Source of the DNA: Chryseolinea soli
GTDB lineage: Bacteria > Bacteroidota > Bacteroidia > Cytophagales > Cyclobacteriaceae
Reading direction: 5' to 3'
Assembly: GCF_003589925.1 (NCBI RefSeq)
Contig: NZ_CP032382.1
Location: forward strand, 1,054,001 to 1,118,000
Length of the DNA stretch: 64,000 bases
Numbering within the stretch: position 1 is the first letter of the stretch; every line of letters begins with the position of its first letter. The position numbers were made by a program, and so were the translations under genes. The notes below the pieces were generated by a model, which worked only from the letters and a program-made list of their open reading frames with translations, did no database searches and was not told the origin of the DNA. Positions 26,501 through 35,897 of this stretch are shown in pieces.

Positions 26501-27565
26501 TTACATTTTTACGACCCATCCGAAGGGGTCAGGAGCGATTCCGCGCTTGATCTCGTCCAGTACAGTATAAATATGAGCGGCAAAATTTTGCTTTGACGCC
26601 GCAGGCAACGGGTAATCTATGCCTTCGTGGCCGATGGCCTGGATGGGGGCAATGGTCGCCGCCGTGCCCACGCCAAACGCTTCTTTGACGAGGCCGCTTT
26701 TCAAACCATCGATCAATTCTTTCACGCCCACTTTGCGTTCCTCCACTTTCATGCCTTCGCGGCGCGCAATCGCCAGCACACTGTCGCGCGTGATGCCGGC
26801 CAGGATGGAGTCGCTCAAGGCGGGTGTCACCAGCGTGTCGCCAAAAACAAACATCACGTTCATGGTGCCCGACTCTTCAATGTAGGCGTGCTCTTTGCCG
26901 TCGGTCCACAACAACTGCTGATAGCCTTGGTCCACAGCAAGCTTTGTGGGGTAGATGGCACCACCGTAGTTGCCGCCGGCTTTGGCATAGCCTGTGCCCC
27001 CGGCCACGGCGCGGGTATAATGGGTTTCGATCTTGACTTTCACCGGCGCGGAATAATAGGCGCCCACCGGCGAAGCGATGATCATGAAGGTGAAATCCAG
27101 CGAGGGACGGATCCCGATAAATTCATCGGCCGAAAAAAGAAAGGGCCGGAGATAGAGTGCGCTTCCAGCTGTCGAGGGGATCCAAGCACGGTCGATCTCC
27201 AACAAGGCGCGCATACCCTCCGTAAACAACTCCTCCGGAACCAGCGCCATGCAGAGTCTTTCGGCAGAAAGATTGAGGCGCTTGAAATTGGCCATCGGCC
27301 GGAATACCAGCGCTTCACGATCTGTGCCACGATAGGCTTTCAGTCCTTCAAAAATAGATTGTCCGTAGTGCAATGCCGGTGTGGCAGGGCTGATGAGCAT
27401 GCGGCCATAGGGCACAATGCGTGGGCTACCCCATTCGCCGTTGCGAAAATCGGCCATAAACATATGGTCCGTATAAACCTTCCCGAACGGAAGGTTCGAA
27501 AAATCCACCTGGGGAAGCCGCGATTTGGCTACCCGCTCTACCTCAATTTTCAACGTCTCTACCAT
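26501..27565 (-). CDS. ilvE: Branched-chain amino acid aminotransferase (class IV)
   Basis: The 354-residue product matches the long (bacterial/eukaryotic BCAT) form of IlvE. Visible features are HYGQSIFEGLKAYRG (about 80-94), LYLRPFLF (about 138-145), the PLP-binding Lys in GYAKAGGNYG (about 190-199), and EESGTMNVMFV (about 229-239). It makes or degrades Leu, Ile and Val by transamination with 2-oxoglutarate/glutamate. The start at 27565 is chosen because the preceding 14 codons are not conserved in the family. No other branched-chain biosynthesis genes are adjacent. Confidence 0.94.
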   Translation of the reverse strand: MVETLKIEVERVAKSRLPQVDFSNLPFGKVYTDHMFMADFRNGEWGSPRIVPYGRMLISPATPALHYGQSIFEGLKAYRGTDREALVFRPMANFKRLNLSAERLCMALVPEELFTEGMRALLEIDRAWIPSTAGSALYLRPFLFSADEFIGIRPSLDFTFMIIASPVGAYYSAPVKVKIETHYTRAVAGGTGYAKAGGNYGGAIYPTKLAVDQGYQQLLWTDGKEHAYIEESGTMNVMFVFGDTLVTPALSDSILAGITRDSVLAIARREGMKVEERKVGVKELIDGLKSGLVKEAFGVGTAATIAPIQAIGHEGIDYPLPAASKQNFAAHIYTVLDEIKRGIAPDPFGWVVKM

Positions 27566-27612
27566 GGATACCTGAATTAAGGACCCGAAGGTAGAATTAT
27601 TTTTCAAATTCG

Positions 27613-27628
27613 ACTAACAAATGTTAGT
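27613..27628. promoter_or_regulatory. Palindrome upstream of ilvE
   Basis: ACTAACA-AA-TGTTAGT is a perfect 16-bp palindrome 48 bases upstream of the ilvE start and 32 bases after the stop of the adenosyltransferase gene. It has a T run only on the plus-strand side, so an operator is more likely than a terminator for the minus-strand gene. Confidence 0.4.
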
Positions 27629-27659
27629 TTTTGGCGATAGATGTCGTTTTTGGGTGCGG

Positions 27660-28214
27660 TTATTCATCCATTCTGGGCTTCCACGGCGTTTCTTCTGCCT
27701 TTAGCTCGTGGGCCATCTTGCGGCTCAACATAAATAAGTAATCCGAAAGGCGATTCAGGTATTGGATCACCAGGGCGTTCACTTCTTCGGTGGCTTGCAA
27801 CGCTATGGTTAGGCGCTCGGCGCGGCGGCATACCGTGCGCGCCAGGTGGCAAAACGATACGGCTGTATGGCCGCCCGGTAACACAAAGAACCGCATGGGC
27901 GGCAAAGCTGCATCCATGGCGTCGATCTCTTTTTCAAGATATTGAATATCGCTTTCGCGGAGGGTAGGAATATTCACTTTGGTGTTGCCCGGCTCGGTGG
28001 CCAGCATGGAGCCGATGGTGAACAGGCGGTCTTGTATTTCGACCAGCACGTCTTTTCGTTTTTGATTTACTTCCTGGTCGCGCACCAGCCCGATCCAGGA
28101 ATTCAATTCATCCACGGTGCCGTAGGTGTCGATCCGCAGGTCGGCTTTGGAAACGCGTTTTCCTCCAAAAAGGGATGTGGTGCCGCGATCTCCGGTTTTC
28201 GTGTAGATCTTCAT
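27660..28214 (-). CDS. Cob(I)yrinic acid a,c-diamide adenosyltransferase (PduO type)
   Basis: The 184-residue helical protein starts with MKIYTKTGDRGTTSLFGGKR, the ATP-binding N-terminus of PduO-type ATP:corrinoid adenosyltransferases, and has DTYGTVDELNSWIG (about 29-42), CHLARTVCRRAER (about 121-133) and YLNRLSDYLF (about 151-160), which hold cob(I)alamin in the trimer. It converts cobalamin into adenosylcobalamin, the cofactor of methylmalonyl-CoA mutase and class II ribonucleotide reductase. No B12 synthesis or transport genes are adjacent, so it probably salvages imported corrinoids. Confidence 0.92.
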   Translation of the reverse strand: MKIYTKTGDRGTTSLFGGKRVSKADLRIDTYGTVDELNSWIGLVRDQEVNQKRKDVLVEIQDRLFTIGSMLATEPGNTKVNIPTLRESDIQYLEKEIDAMDAALPPMRFFVLPGGHTAVSFCHLARTVCRRAERLTIALQATEEVNALVIQYLNRLSDYLFMLSRKMAHELKAEETPWKPRMDE

Positions 28215-28252
28215 GCACTAAAGGTAGGCGATGCGGGGGAAGGGAGAAAATG

Positions 28253-28975
28253 TTAGTGTTGTGCGGCCATGGGGCTGCTGCGCGACACGTTATCGTTTGT
28301 GCGGTCCCATTCGATCCGACCGTCCCGGAGGCGGATGATGCGGTGGGCGTAGTGCGCGATGTCGTCTTCGTGGGTCACCATGATGATGGTGTTGCCCTTG
28401 TCGTGAAGCTCCTGGAAAAGGCCCATGATGTCGTAGGACGTCTTGGAGTCCAGGTTACCGGTGGGCTCATCGGCCAGGATGATGGAGGGGTTGTTCACCA
28501 ACGCGCGGGCGATGGCTACACGTTGGCGTTGGCCGCCGGAAAGCTCGTTGGGTTTGTGGTGATAGCGGTCGGCGAGGCTCACGCTTTCCAGCGCCGCCAT
28601 GGCCATTTCGTCGCGGTCGGCCTTGCCATAGCCGGCATAGATGAGGGGAAGCGCCACGTTGTCCAGCGCGCTGGCGCGGGGCAGCAGGTTGAAGGTCTGG
28701 AACACAAAGCCGATCTCCTTGTTGCGGACTTCGGCCAGCTCGTTTTCGGTCATTTCGCTCACCAGGTTGCCATTCAGGCTGTAGGCTCCCGTCGTGGGCG
28801 AATCCAGACAGCCCACGATGTTCATCAGGGTGGATTTTCCCGAGCCAGAGGGGCCCATAAAAGCCACATATTCGCCCCTGTTGATGGAAATGGAAACTCC
28901 CTGAAGGGCCTTCACGATGTTATCGCCCATTCTGTATTCCCTCGTCAGGTCGTGCGTTTCGATGATCTTGTTCAT
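28253..28975 (-). CDS. ABC transporter ATP-binding protein (LolD/MacB type)
   Basis: The 240-residue ATPase has Walker A GPSGSGKS (about 41-48), signature [15 protein letters not shown] (about 144-158), Walker [14 protein letters not shown] (about 164-176) and the switch His in VTHEDD. The [22 protein letters not shown] context and length place it in the LolD/MacB group that powers FtsX-like permeases. No permease gene adjoins it; the FtsX-like protein at 9901-12312 is one possible partner among many. It ends 38 bases before the adenosyltransferase gene on the same strand. Confidence 0.9.
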   Translation of the reverse strand: MNKIIETHDLTREYRMGDNIVKALQGVSISINRGEYVAFMGPSGSGKSTLMNIVGCLDSPTTGAYSLNGNLVSEMTENELAEVRNKEIGFVFQTFNLLPRASALDNVALPLIYAGYGKADRDEMAMAALESVSLADRYHHKPNELSGGQRQRVAIARALVNNPSIILADEPTGNLDSKTSYDIMGLFQELHDKGNTIIMVTHEDDIAHYAHRIIRLRDGRIEWDRTNDNVSRSSPMAAQH

Positions 28976-29114
28976 TGCCCAATTAGTTAATGGTGCCTGT
29001 CTTTAATTACAGCCCGGTCGTATAAAAGTTTAACGCCCGTCCTTCCTTAAACCCCTTGCCACAGGCGCAGGTTACCGATTTTTTTCGGGAGGCTCAAATT
29101 AAAAAACAGGTTCG

Positions 29115-29975
29115 CTAGCCCGACGCTCCGTTTCGCACAAATGTTACACAAGCTGCGATAACATGGTCGTCTTTTAAGATGCGGGTATGTCCCAGGCCTT
29201 TTGTGCGGATCAGCATGGCCGAGGGGTAAAGCTTCATGAGGGTATTGGCGTGCACCATGGGCACTTCGCGGTCTTCTTCGTCGTAGACCAGCAGCAGCTC
29301 GATCGGCGTTTTCAATTGGGTAACAAAATGCTGGGCGGTAAACTCGTCGAAGGGCTTTCCGGTGGTCCGGAGGACGAATTGCTTGAAATATTCCCCCGTG
29401 GGCTGCGAGCCATTGATGGTGCGCAAATAGGTGTTGATGATCTCGTCGCCCACGGAAGGTGAAGCGATCATCACCAGTTTTTTTATGGGCACGCCGTGCA
29501 TGGCCGAGAACAACGCCGCCCCGCCGCCAAACGAATGGGCGATCACGGCCACGGGCTCCCCTATTTTGGCATAGACTGTCCGGATGGCGGCTTCAAATTC
29601 GTCAAGATTGGTCCTTTTCCCTTCTGAATGGCCATGGGAGGGGCCGTCGAAGGCCACCACTTTATAGCCGGCGGCCAGGAGGGGTTTTACGAAACGGCGG
29701 AATTGCGTGGCCCGTCCAGCCCATCCGTGGATGAGCAACACGGGCCGGCCCTCGCCCCACGAATAGCACTGAATCGTCTTGTCTGCGGCCGTTACGGTGA
29801 AGCGGGTGGCAAATGTTTCGGCCTTTTTTTCCTTTTCGGGAACGGGGTAGTGCAACGGGGTGAAAAAGATCTTTTCAAAATACCAATGGGCCAACCCGGG
29901 CGCATAGGCCTCCAGTTTTGGAAAAAGCCACCGGGCGATTTTCAGGGGCAGGGGATATTGGTCTTTCTTTTTCAA
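29115..29975 (-). CDS. Alpha/beta hydrolase
   Basis: The 286-residue product has the alpha/beta-hydrolase core: oxyanion-hole HGWAGRATQF (about 83-92), the nucleophile elbow HSFGGG (Ser about 146), an acid in the LLLVYDEEDREVP stretch (about 227-239) and the catalytic His in GLGHTRIL (about 260). There is no signal peptide. Substrate is unknown, and an esterase or lipase-like role is the default. It is monocistronic, with a 332-bp empty stretch upstream. Confidence 0.85.
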   Translation of the reverse strand: MKKKDQYPLPLKIARWLFPKLEAYAPGLAHWYFEKIFFTPLHYPVPEKEKKAETFATRFTVTAADKTIQCYSWGEGRPVLLIHGWAGRATQFRRFVKPLLAAGYKVVAFDGPSHGHSEGKRTNLDEFEAAIRTVYAKIGEPVAVIAHSFGGGAALFSAMHGVPIKKLVMIASPSVGDEIINTYLRTINGSQPTGEYFKQFVLRTTGKPFDEFTAQHFVTQLKTPIELLLVYDEEDREVPMVHANTLMKLYPSAMLIRTKGLGHTRILKDDHVIAACVTFVRNGASG

Positions 29976-30307
29976 ACTTTCAGGATTATGTCCAGTGTGT
30001 AAAACTTACACTGAGATGCAATTAATGCATAAAATAACGCTTATCATTATTTTATTTCCATTTATATACAAAATATACCGCTTAACCCCGGAATAGACTG
30101 ATCTCTTGCTCAAAATCTTCTTGGCCAACGCTATCGCTATGGCGCTCCGGGATGGGCATACGGATATTCCCGGATCTGTCGTCGGTCTACGTGTTGGCTA
30201 AAACTGCAGGCTGCAGTTTGGGGATTACCCCGTTGAGGAAAGAAAAATTCTGAGTATATCCCCATAGACCCTGGACGGGTGGGGGTTCAAAGAAATAATT
30301 TAAAGCC
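29976..30307. other. 332-bp intergenic region with a 19-bp perfect palindrome
   Basis: No gene is visible. It contains AAACTGCAG-G-CTGCAGTTT (30201-30219), a perfect palindrome, and ATGCA-N5-TGCAT near 30015. The hydrolase promoter should lie at the left end. Confidence 0.5.
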
Positions 30308-31069
30308 TCAAACCTTAAAGCGGAAGGTCCCCGTGGAGTGCTCGAACGTGGTGGTATTATATACCCGTTCGCAGAACGTCACCTCATTGTCATAATCGAC
30401 CAACACCACGGTCGTGCATCGCGTGCCGTAGTTTGGTGTTTTGATGAACATGGACGACAGGGCTTTTTCGCGTTCCAAAGACAAGCCGGTGTCGGGCAGT
30501 TTGTCTTCCGGCGCCAGCGTCTGGTCATAGAGCACGTCCAGCAATTGCTCCGGTTGAATGGTGGGTTGGTCCAAAATGCTTTTCAGCTTTTCTTTTCCCC
30601 GCACCACTTTCGGCCACGGCGTGTCGAGCAGGTGGTTGCTCAGTCCGTAGAAGCCGGGGATCAATTCTTCGATCACGTGCGTGTAGTTGGAGTAATACCA
30701 AAGTTCGTTCAGGCCTCCGACGATAATGTTGAAGCCGTTGTATTCTTTTTCACCGTCTGCGATGGCATGCAGATAGTGTTCGGGGCGGTCGCGGCCCGTC
30801 AGGTAGTCCGACACCAGCAGGCCGCGCGAGGGCGCATGCGGGTCGATGTTCTTCGGGTCGCGGTAGTTGGTGAGCAGCGCCAGCTTTCCCTTGGCGGTCA
30901 TACCCATCCAGGTGCCGCCGGCTACCAGGTCGCGGCCGGCCAGCACCTCCGGTTTGTCCTTCCAGTAATGGGCCGCTTCCGTTTGGCGTTCGTAGAATTC
31001 ATCGCGGTTGGCCGCAACGATGAGCTTATACGCCGGATGATTTTTGAATGCTAAAAAGATGAGGCACAT
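30308..31069 (-). CDS. NRDE/TANGO2 family protein
   Basis: The 253-residue product starts MCLIFLAFKNHPAYKLIVAA and has the name-giving NRDEFY motif (about 21-26), followed by DLVAGGTWMGM (about 47-57), LLTNYRDP and TRCTTVVLVDYDNEVTFCERVY. The N-terminal Cys and overall fold relate it to Ntn-hydrolases, and the eukaryotic relative TANGO2 is implicated in haem/lipid handling. The bacterial function is unknown. The gene is followed upstream in the same orientation by rnhB with an 87-base gap, and could share its transcript. Confidence 0.85.
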   Translation of the reverse strand: MCLIFLAFKNHPAYKLIVAANRDEFYERQTEAAHYWKDKPEVLAGRDLVAGGTWMGMTAKGKLALLTNYRDPKNIDPHAPSRGLLVSDYLTGRDRPEHYLHAIADGEKEYNGFNIIVGGLNELWYYSNYTHVIEELIPGFYGLSNHLLDTPWPKVVRGKEKLKSILDQPTIQPEQLLDVLYDQTLAPEDKLPDTGLSLEREKALSSMFIKTPNYGTRCTTVVLVDYDNEVTFCERVYNTTTFEHSTGTFRFKV

Positions 31070-31156
31070 GGGTGGGAGAATTAGAGGATATGAAACAGTG
31101 TGCTGGGATACGAAACATGTTTATCGATCGAAGATCCAAAGAAGAACAACGATCGG

Positions 31157-31753
31157 TTAAAATAATTCCAATTGATCGGGCAACAGGGTGAACGACCGGC
31201 GGTGGTGTGGTGTGATGCCCAGTTGGCGTATGCCGTCGCGATGGGCTTCGGTGGGATAGCCCACGTTGGTATGCCAACTGTAGCCGGGAAAATCTTCTGC
31301 CAGGCGCATCATCAGGTCGTCGCGATAGGTCTTGGCCAGGATGGACGCGGCGGCAATCGATAAATACTTTCCATCGCCTTTGATGATGCATTCGAATCGC
31401 AGTTCGCCGTAAGGCTTGAAGCGGTTGCCGTCGATGAGCAGCAACTCGGGACGCAGCGTCAGTTTGTCGAGGGCCACGTGCATGGCCTTGAACGACGCGT
31501 TCAAGATATTGATGCGGTCTATCTCTACATGATCGATCTCGCCAACGGCCCAGGCCATGGCGTCGCGTTGGATGTCTTCGCGGAGTTTTTCGCGTTCTTC
31601 TTTGGTGAGTTGCTTGGAGTCGTTGAGGAGTTTGTGGCGGTATTTCTTGGGAAGGATCACCGCTGCCGCCACCACCGGGCCGGCGAGGCATCCACGCCCG
31701 GCCTCGTCACATCCGGCTTCGATCAGATCTTTCGTGAAAGACGACTTGAGCAT
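31157..31753 (-). CDS. rnhB: Ribonuclease HII
   Basis: The 198-residue product has the RNase HII signature DEAGRGCLAGPVVAAAVIL (about 17-35) with the first two catalytic acids, ELLLIDGNRF (about 106-115) with the third, and SIAAASILAKTYRDD (about 132-146) ending in the fourth Asp. It cuts RNA-DNA hybrids and removes single ribonucleotides from DNA. The start at 31753 gives the conventional N-terminus; 21 additional open codons upstream lack similarity. Confidence 0.94.
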   Translation of the reverse strand: MLKSSFTKDLIEAGCDEAGRGCLAGPVVAAAVILPKKYRHKLLNDSKQLTKEEREKLREDIQRDAMAWAVGEIDHVEIDRINILNASFKAMHVALDKLTLRPELLLIDGNRFKPYGELRFECIIKGDGKYLSIAAASILAKTYRDDLMMRLAEDFPGYSWHTNVGYPTEAHRDGIRQLGITPHHRRSFTLLPDQLELF

Positions 31754-31836
31754 AGTCACAAACTTAATGCGTAAATGATTTCCTGCAAAAAAGAATTGAA
31801 TAGCTTTGAGCATCACCGCAAAACCGACGGCGAACC

Positions 31837-32394
31837 ATGTCTCAAAACGAAATAAAAAATCCGTGGACCACGCTTTCCGGCGAAGAGAAATACGAGAACC
31901 CGTGGATCAAGGTCACTGAATATCAGGTGTTAAACCCCTCCGGGGGAAAGGGGATCTACGGCAAAGTACATTTCAAGAACAAAGCCATCGGCATTGTGCC
32001 TGTCGATGCAGAGGGCAACACTTGGCTGGTCGGTCAATACCGGTATACGCTCAACGCCTTTCATTGGGAGATCCCCGAAGGTGGCAGCCCCTCGCACGAG
32101 GAAGCCGCATTTTCGGCCCGCCGCGAGCTGCAGGAAGAGACGGGCCTCACGGCAAAAAAATGGACCGAGCTCACACAGATCCACACGTCCAACTCCGTTA
32201 CCGACGAAGTGGGCTACATCTTCCTGGCCGAGGACCTCTCGCAAGGCGAATCCGCCCGCGAAGCATCCGAAGCCGACATGAAAGTGTGGAAGCTGCCGTT
32301 GTCGGAAGCCGTGGCCATGGTGTTGCGCGGCGAGATCACCGACGCGATCAGCATGACCGGCCTGCTGCTGGTGGCCCGGCTGAAAGGTCGTTAA
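31837..32394 (+). CDS. Nudix hydrolase (ADP-ribose pyrophosphatase-like)
   Basis: The 185-residue protein has a complete Nudix box, G-x5-E-x7-REL-x-EE-T-G (about 86-108 around SARRELQEETGL), preceded by the WEIPEGG motif of the ADP-ribose/GDP-mannose pyrophosphatase subgroup. It hydrolyses nucleoside diphosphate-linked compounds, most likely nucleotide sugars. The MATE transporter gene follows after 32 bases and may be cotranscribed. Confidence 0.88.
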   Translation: MSQNEIKNPWTTLSGEEKYENPWIKVTEYQVLNPSGGKGIYGKVHFKNKAIGIVPVDAEGNTWLVGQYRYTLNAFHWEIPEGGSPSHEEAAFSARRELQEETGLTAKKWTELTQIHTSNSVTDEVGYIFLAEDLSQGESAREASEADMKVWKLPLSEAVAMVLRGEITDAISMTGLLLVARLKGR

Positions 32395-32426
32395 CGTCCA
32401 TCCAAAAACCTGCTCCGATATCCGGC

Positions 32427-33773
32427 ATGACCCTCAAAACCCACATCAAGGAAAATTTTCACCTCGCCTACCCGGTCATGCTCAGCAACCTGGGTCACGT
32501 GCTCATGGGCTTCACCGACAACATCATGGTGGGTCATGTGGGTGCCACTGAGCTGGCCGCCGCCGGATTGGCCACTGTGGCGTTCAACGTGTTGTTGCTC
32601 TTTGGCATCGGTGTGTCGTATGCCATCACACCCTTGGTAGCGGAAGCCGATGGGAAGAAGGACGATCGCGGCATTGTTGAAACGATGCGGCATGGACTGG
32701 TCATCAATGTGATCAATGCCCTGTTGCTGGCGGGGGTGGTCTATGTGGGCAAGCGTGTGCTGTATCACATCGGCCAACCACAGGAGGTGATCGATAAATC
32801 CATTCCCTTCCTGAGCATCATCACGTTCTCGCTCATTCCCGTGCTCGTCTTCCAAACGTTCAAACAATTTGCCGAAGGGTTATCCAATACGCGCGTGGCC
32901 ATGATCATCATGGTGGGCAGCAACGTGGTGAACGTCTTGCTGAACTATATGCTCATCTACGGCCATGGCGGATTCCCGGCGATGGGACTTGTCGGTTCCG
33001 GATGGGCCACGTTTTCGTCGCGCGTGTTCATGGCGTTGGCCATCGCGGGTTATATTTATTTTGCACCGGAATTCCGCCGGTTTCGCGGTGGGTTTGTGCT
33101 GGGAAATTATTCGCGTGCGCTGTTCAACAAAATGCTGCACATCGGTGTGCCCAGTGGGGCGCAGTTTATTTTTGAAGTAGCCGCGTTCGATTTTTCATTG
33201 GTGATGATGGGATGGCTTGGCACAAAAACACAGGCCGCGCATCAGATCGCTATCAACCTCGCCACCATCAGCTACATGACCACGGCCGGGCTTGCGGCCG
33301 CGGCAACCATTCGCGTGAGCTATTTCCTCGGGCGAAACGATGTAAAAAATATGAAGCGGGCGGCCTACACTTTGCTCGGCATGGCGTTGGTGTTCATGTC
33401 GGCTTGTGCGCTGATCTTTGTGCTCGGCCGGCACTGGCTTCCCGCGTTGTATGTGAACGATGCCGAAGTGCTCCGCATCGCCGCATCGCTCATGATCATT
33501 GCCGGGCTGTTTCAACTTTCCGACGGCACGCAGGTGGTGTGCATCTCGGCGTTGCGCGGGTTGCAGGATGTGAAGATCCCTTCCGTGCTGATTTTTATTG
33601 CGTATTGGATCATTGGGTTGCCGCTGGGTTATGGATTGGCATTCAAAGCAGGCTTTGGATCGTTGGGGATCTGGCTGGGGCTTTCCATCGGCCTTACGCT
33701 CACCGCACTGGCCATGTTCTTTCGATTGCGCTTGCTCATGAATCGCATCCCACAGGCGGTGGCTGCCGCATGA
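32427..33773 (+). CDS. MATE family multidrug efflux transporter
   Basis: The 448-residue, 12-helix protein shows the MATE features: AYPVMLSNLGHVLMGFTDNIMVGHVGATELAAAG (helix 1-2), Pro/Gly-rich helices, and the two symmetric halves (second half begins about GVPSGAQFIFEVAAF). MATE pumps export cationic drugs or metabolites in exchange for Na+ or H+. The start at 32427 lies 32 bases after the Nudix stop; the frame is open upstream through the Nudix gene but does not encode MATE sequence there. Confidence 0.9.
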   Translation: MTLKTHIKENFHLAYPVMLSNLGHVLMGFTDNIMVGHVGATELAAAGLATVAFNVLLLFGIGVSYAITPLVAEADGKKDDRGIVETMRHGLVINVINALLLAGVVYVGKRVLYHIGQPQEVIDKSIPFLSIITFSLIPVLVFQTFKQFAEGLSNTRVAMIIMVGSNVVNVLLNYMLIYGHGGFPAMGLVGSGWATFSSRVFMALAIAGYIYFAPEFRRFRGGFVLGNYSRALFNKMLHIGVPSGAQFIFEVAAFDFSLVMMGWLGTKTQAAHQIAINLATISYMTTAGLAAAATIRVSYFLGRNDVKNMKRAAYTLLGMALVFMSACALIFVLGRHWLPALYVNDAEVLRIAASLMIIAGLFQLSDGTQVVCISALRGLQDVKIPSVLIFIAYWIIGLPLGYGLAFKAGFGSLGIWLGLSIGLTLTALAMFFRLRLLMNRIPQAVAAA

Positions 33774-33854
33774 TCGTCGCATAAATCCTGTCTTCCCTGG
33801 CAGAGAGGAGAAGCGCACTATTTTTTTTCCTATCTTTTCGAAAAGCAAATTCAC

Positions 33855-34418
33855 ATGTCCGGAGCCGCCAAACCTGTCAGCAAATCTCAAACGACCATCA
33901 CCGAGCTTATGATTCCCTCCTACGCCAACTTTGGAGGGAAAATTCACGGGGGTATTCTCCTGTCGCTGATGGATAAGGTGGCATATGCCTGCTCCAGTAA
34001 ACACGCGGGCACGTATTGCGTGACGGTGTCGGTGGACCGGGTGGAATTTTTGAAGCCGGTGGAAGTGGGCGAGCTGGTCTCGTTGCATGCGTCGGTGAAT
34101 TACGTGGGGCGCTCTTCGATGATCGTAGGGATTCGCGTGGAAGCCGAGCACGTGAAGAACAGCACCGTGCGTCACACGAATTCCTGCTACTTCACCATGG
34201 TGGCCAAAGACGATCACGACAAACCCGCAGAAGTGCCCAAGCTGATCCTGGAAACGCACAACGACGTGCGCCGCTTTATTGAAGCCATGCACATGAAAGA
34301 AATCAAAAGCCGCATCAACGAACAACTCGACGATGTGAAGTCGACCCTGCATGTAAATGAAGCGATGGAGTTGTTAAAGAAAGAGCGTTGCGTGATCGCC
34401 TTTAAAGACGACGAATAG
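33855..34418 (+). CDS. Acyl-CoA thioesterase (YciA-like hotdog protein)
   Basis: The 187-residue product has the hotdog fold motifs of YciA/ACOT thioesterases: MIPSYANFGGKIHGGILLSLMDKVAYAC (catalytic Asp about 40), VSVDRVEFLKPVEVGELV and GRSSMIVGIRVEAE. It hydrolyses acyl-CoA esters in the cytoplasm. The C-terminus (about 130-187) is an additional charged helical extension beyond the hotdog core, longer than in E. coli YciA. The substrate chain length cannot be inferred. Confidence 0.88.
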   Translation: MSGAAKPVSKSQTTITELMIPSYANFGGKIHGGILLSLMDKVAYACSSKHAGTYCVTVSVDRVEFLKPVEVGELVSLHASVNYVGRSSMIVGIRVEAEHVKNSTVRHTNSCYFTMVAKDDHDKPAEVPKLILETHNDVRRFIEAMHMKEIKSRINEQLDDVKSTLHVNEAMELLKKERCVIAFKDDE

Positions 34419-34514
34419 CCCGCGTGATCAGAACAGAAGTATGACCATTTTTCTTTTCGTTCAACTGTTCCTCGCTTCAAAACTTACTGAATCGCCTATT
34501 CTACAAACCTAGTC

Positions 34515-35849
34515 ATGAAATATTTATTACTCCTGCTGGGGATCCTCCTCTTTCCTCCCGCATTCGCGCAAAATCCACTCATCCTTCCCCAACGCGAACA
34601 AGCCAAAGTGATCGACGAGATCCTGGACGACCGGCTACGGACCGTGCTCCCTGCCCTCATGCGCCGGGAAGGCTTTGATATGTGGATCGTGATGTCGCGG
34701 GAATATAACGAAGACCCCGTCATCAAAACGCTGCTGCCCGCTACGTGGATGGCCGCCCGGCGCACAACCATGCTGGTGATGTTCGATCGCGGCGAAGGCA
34801 AGGAGATGGAATACCTCGCCGTGGCGCGCTATGACGTAGGAAAAGTTTTTAAACGCGCGTGGGATCCCGACCAGCAACCTGACCAATGGGCTCAACTGGC
34901 CAGCATCATCCAGGAACGCGATCCCAAAAAGATCGGCATCAACAAAGCGGAACACTACGGCCACGCCGACGGCCTCACCGCCAACGACTACGAATTGCTG
35001 CTCAAATCCCTGAACAAAAAATTACACCCGCGCATCGCCTCTGCCGAGCGGCTGGCGGTGAGCTGGCTGGAAACGCGGAGTGAAAAAGAGATGGTGATCT
35101 ATCCGCAGATCTGCCGGATCGCGCACGAGATCATCGAAGAAGGATTTTCCGATCGCGTCATTCAGCCGGGGGTCACCACCACCGAAGATGTGGTGTGGTG
35201 GTATCGCGAAAAAATAAGCGCGCTCAAACTCGACACGTGGTTTCATCCTTCGGTGTCCATTCAGCGCAGCGAACCCGATGCGATCTTCACCAAGCGTTTG
35301 CAGCCGCTTGTGATCCAACCCGGCGACCTGCTTCATGTTGACTTTGGCATCACTTATCTGCGTCTGAACACGGACACCCAACAGCATGCCTACATTTTGA
35401 AAGCCGGAGAAACCGACGCACCCGATTATTTGAAAAAGGCCTTGCGCCAAGGCAACGCGCTCCAGGACATTCTTACCGGCAACTTTGCCCTGAACAAAAC
35501 GGGCAACCAGATCCTGGCCGACTCGCGCAGGCAAGCCATCAGCCAGGGGTTGACACCCTCCATCTACACGCACCCCATCGGCTATCACGGTCATGCGGCC
35601 GGCACCACCATCGGGCAGTGGGACATGCAGCAGGGAGTGCCGGGATCGGGCGACTATGCCATGCACTACAACACCGCCTACTCCATCGAGCTGAACGTGA
35701 CCACACACATCGACGAATGGAAAAAAGACATCCAGATCAAACTGGAGGAAGACGGCTTTTTTGATGGTGAAGGCAAGTTCCGGTATATCGACGGACGTCA
35801 AAAAGAATTGATCGTTATCCCCCGGCGCAGTACATTCAATGGCGACTAA
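34515..35849 (+). CDS. Exported M24 family aminopeptidase (Xaa-Pro peptidase-like)
   Basis: The 444-residue product has a signal peptide cut after PAFAQ (about residue 19), a creatinase-type N-terminal domain, and a pita-bread M24 domain from about 180. The metal ligands can be followed: Asp in LLHVDFGI, second Asp in RLNTDTQQH, His in GYHGHAAG, Glu in YSIELNV and Glu in KLEEDGFF. The dinuclear metal site is therefore intact. The enzyme should remove N-terminal residues, possibly preceding Pro, from peptides in the periplasm. Periplasmic M24 peptidases of this kind are common in Bacteroidota. Confidence 0.88.
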   Translation: MKYLLLLLGILLFPPAFAQNPLILPQREQAKVIDEILDDRLRTVLPALMRREGFDMWIVMSREYNEDPVIKTLLPATWMAARRTTMLVMFDRGEGKEMEYLAVARYDVGKVFKRAWDPDQQPDQWAQLASIIQERDPKKIGINKAEHYGHADGLTANDYELLLKSLNKKLHPRIASAERLAVSWLETRSEKEMVIYPQICRIAHEIIEEGFSDRVIQPGVTTTEDVVWWYREKISALKLDTWFHPSVSIQRSEPDAIFTKRLQPLVIQPGDLLHVDFGITYLRLNTDTQQHAYILKAGETDAPDYLKKALRQGNALQDILTGNFALNKTGNQILADSRRQAISQGLTPSIYTHPIGYHGHAAGTTIGQWDMQQGVPGSGDYAMHYNTAYSIELNVTTHIDEWKKDIQIKLEEDGFFDGEGKFRYIDGRQKELIVIPRRSTFNGD

Positions 35850-35897
35850 CCTTACCTTTGCAAACAAAGTGGCTCGCAAGCCTTCACGGGAAACGAT

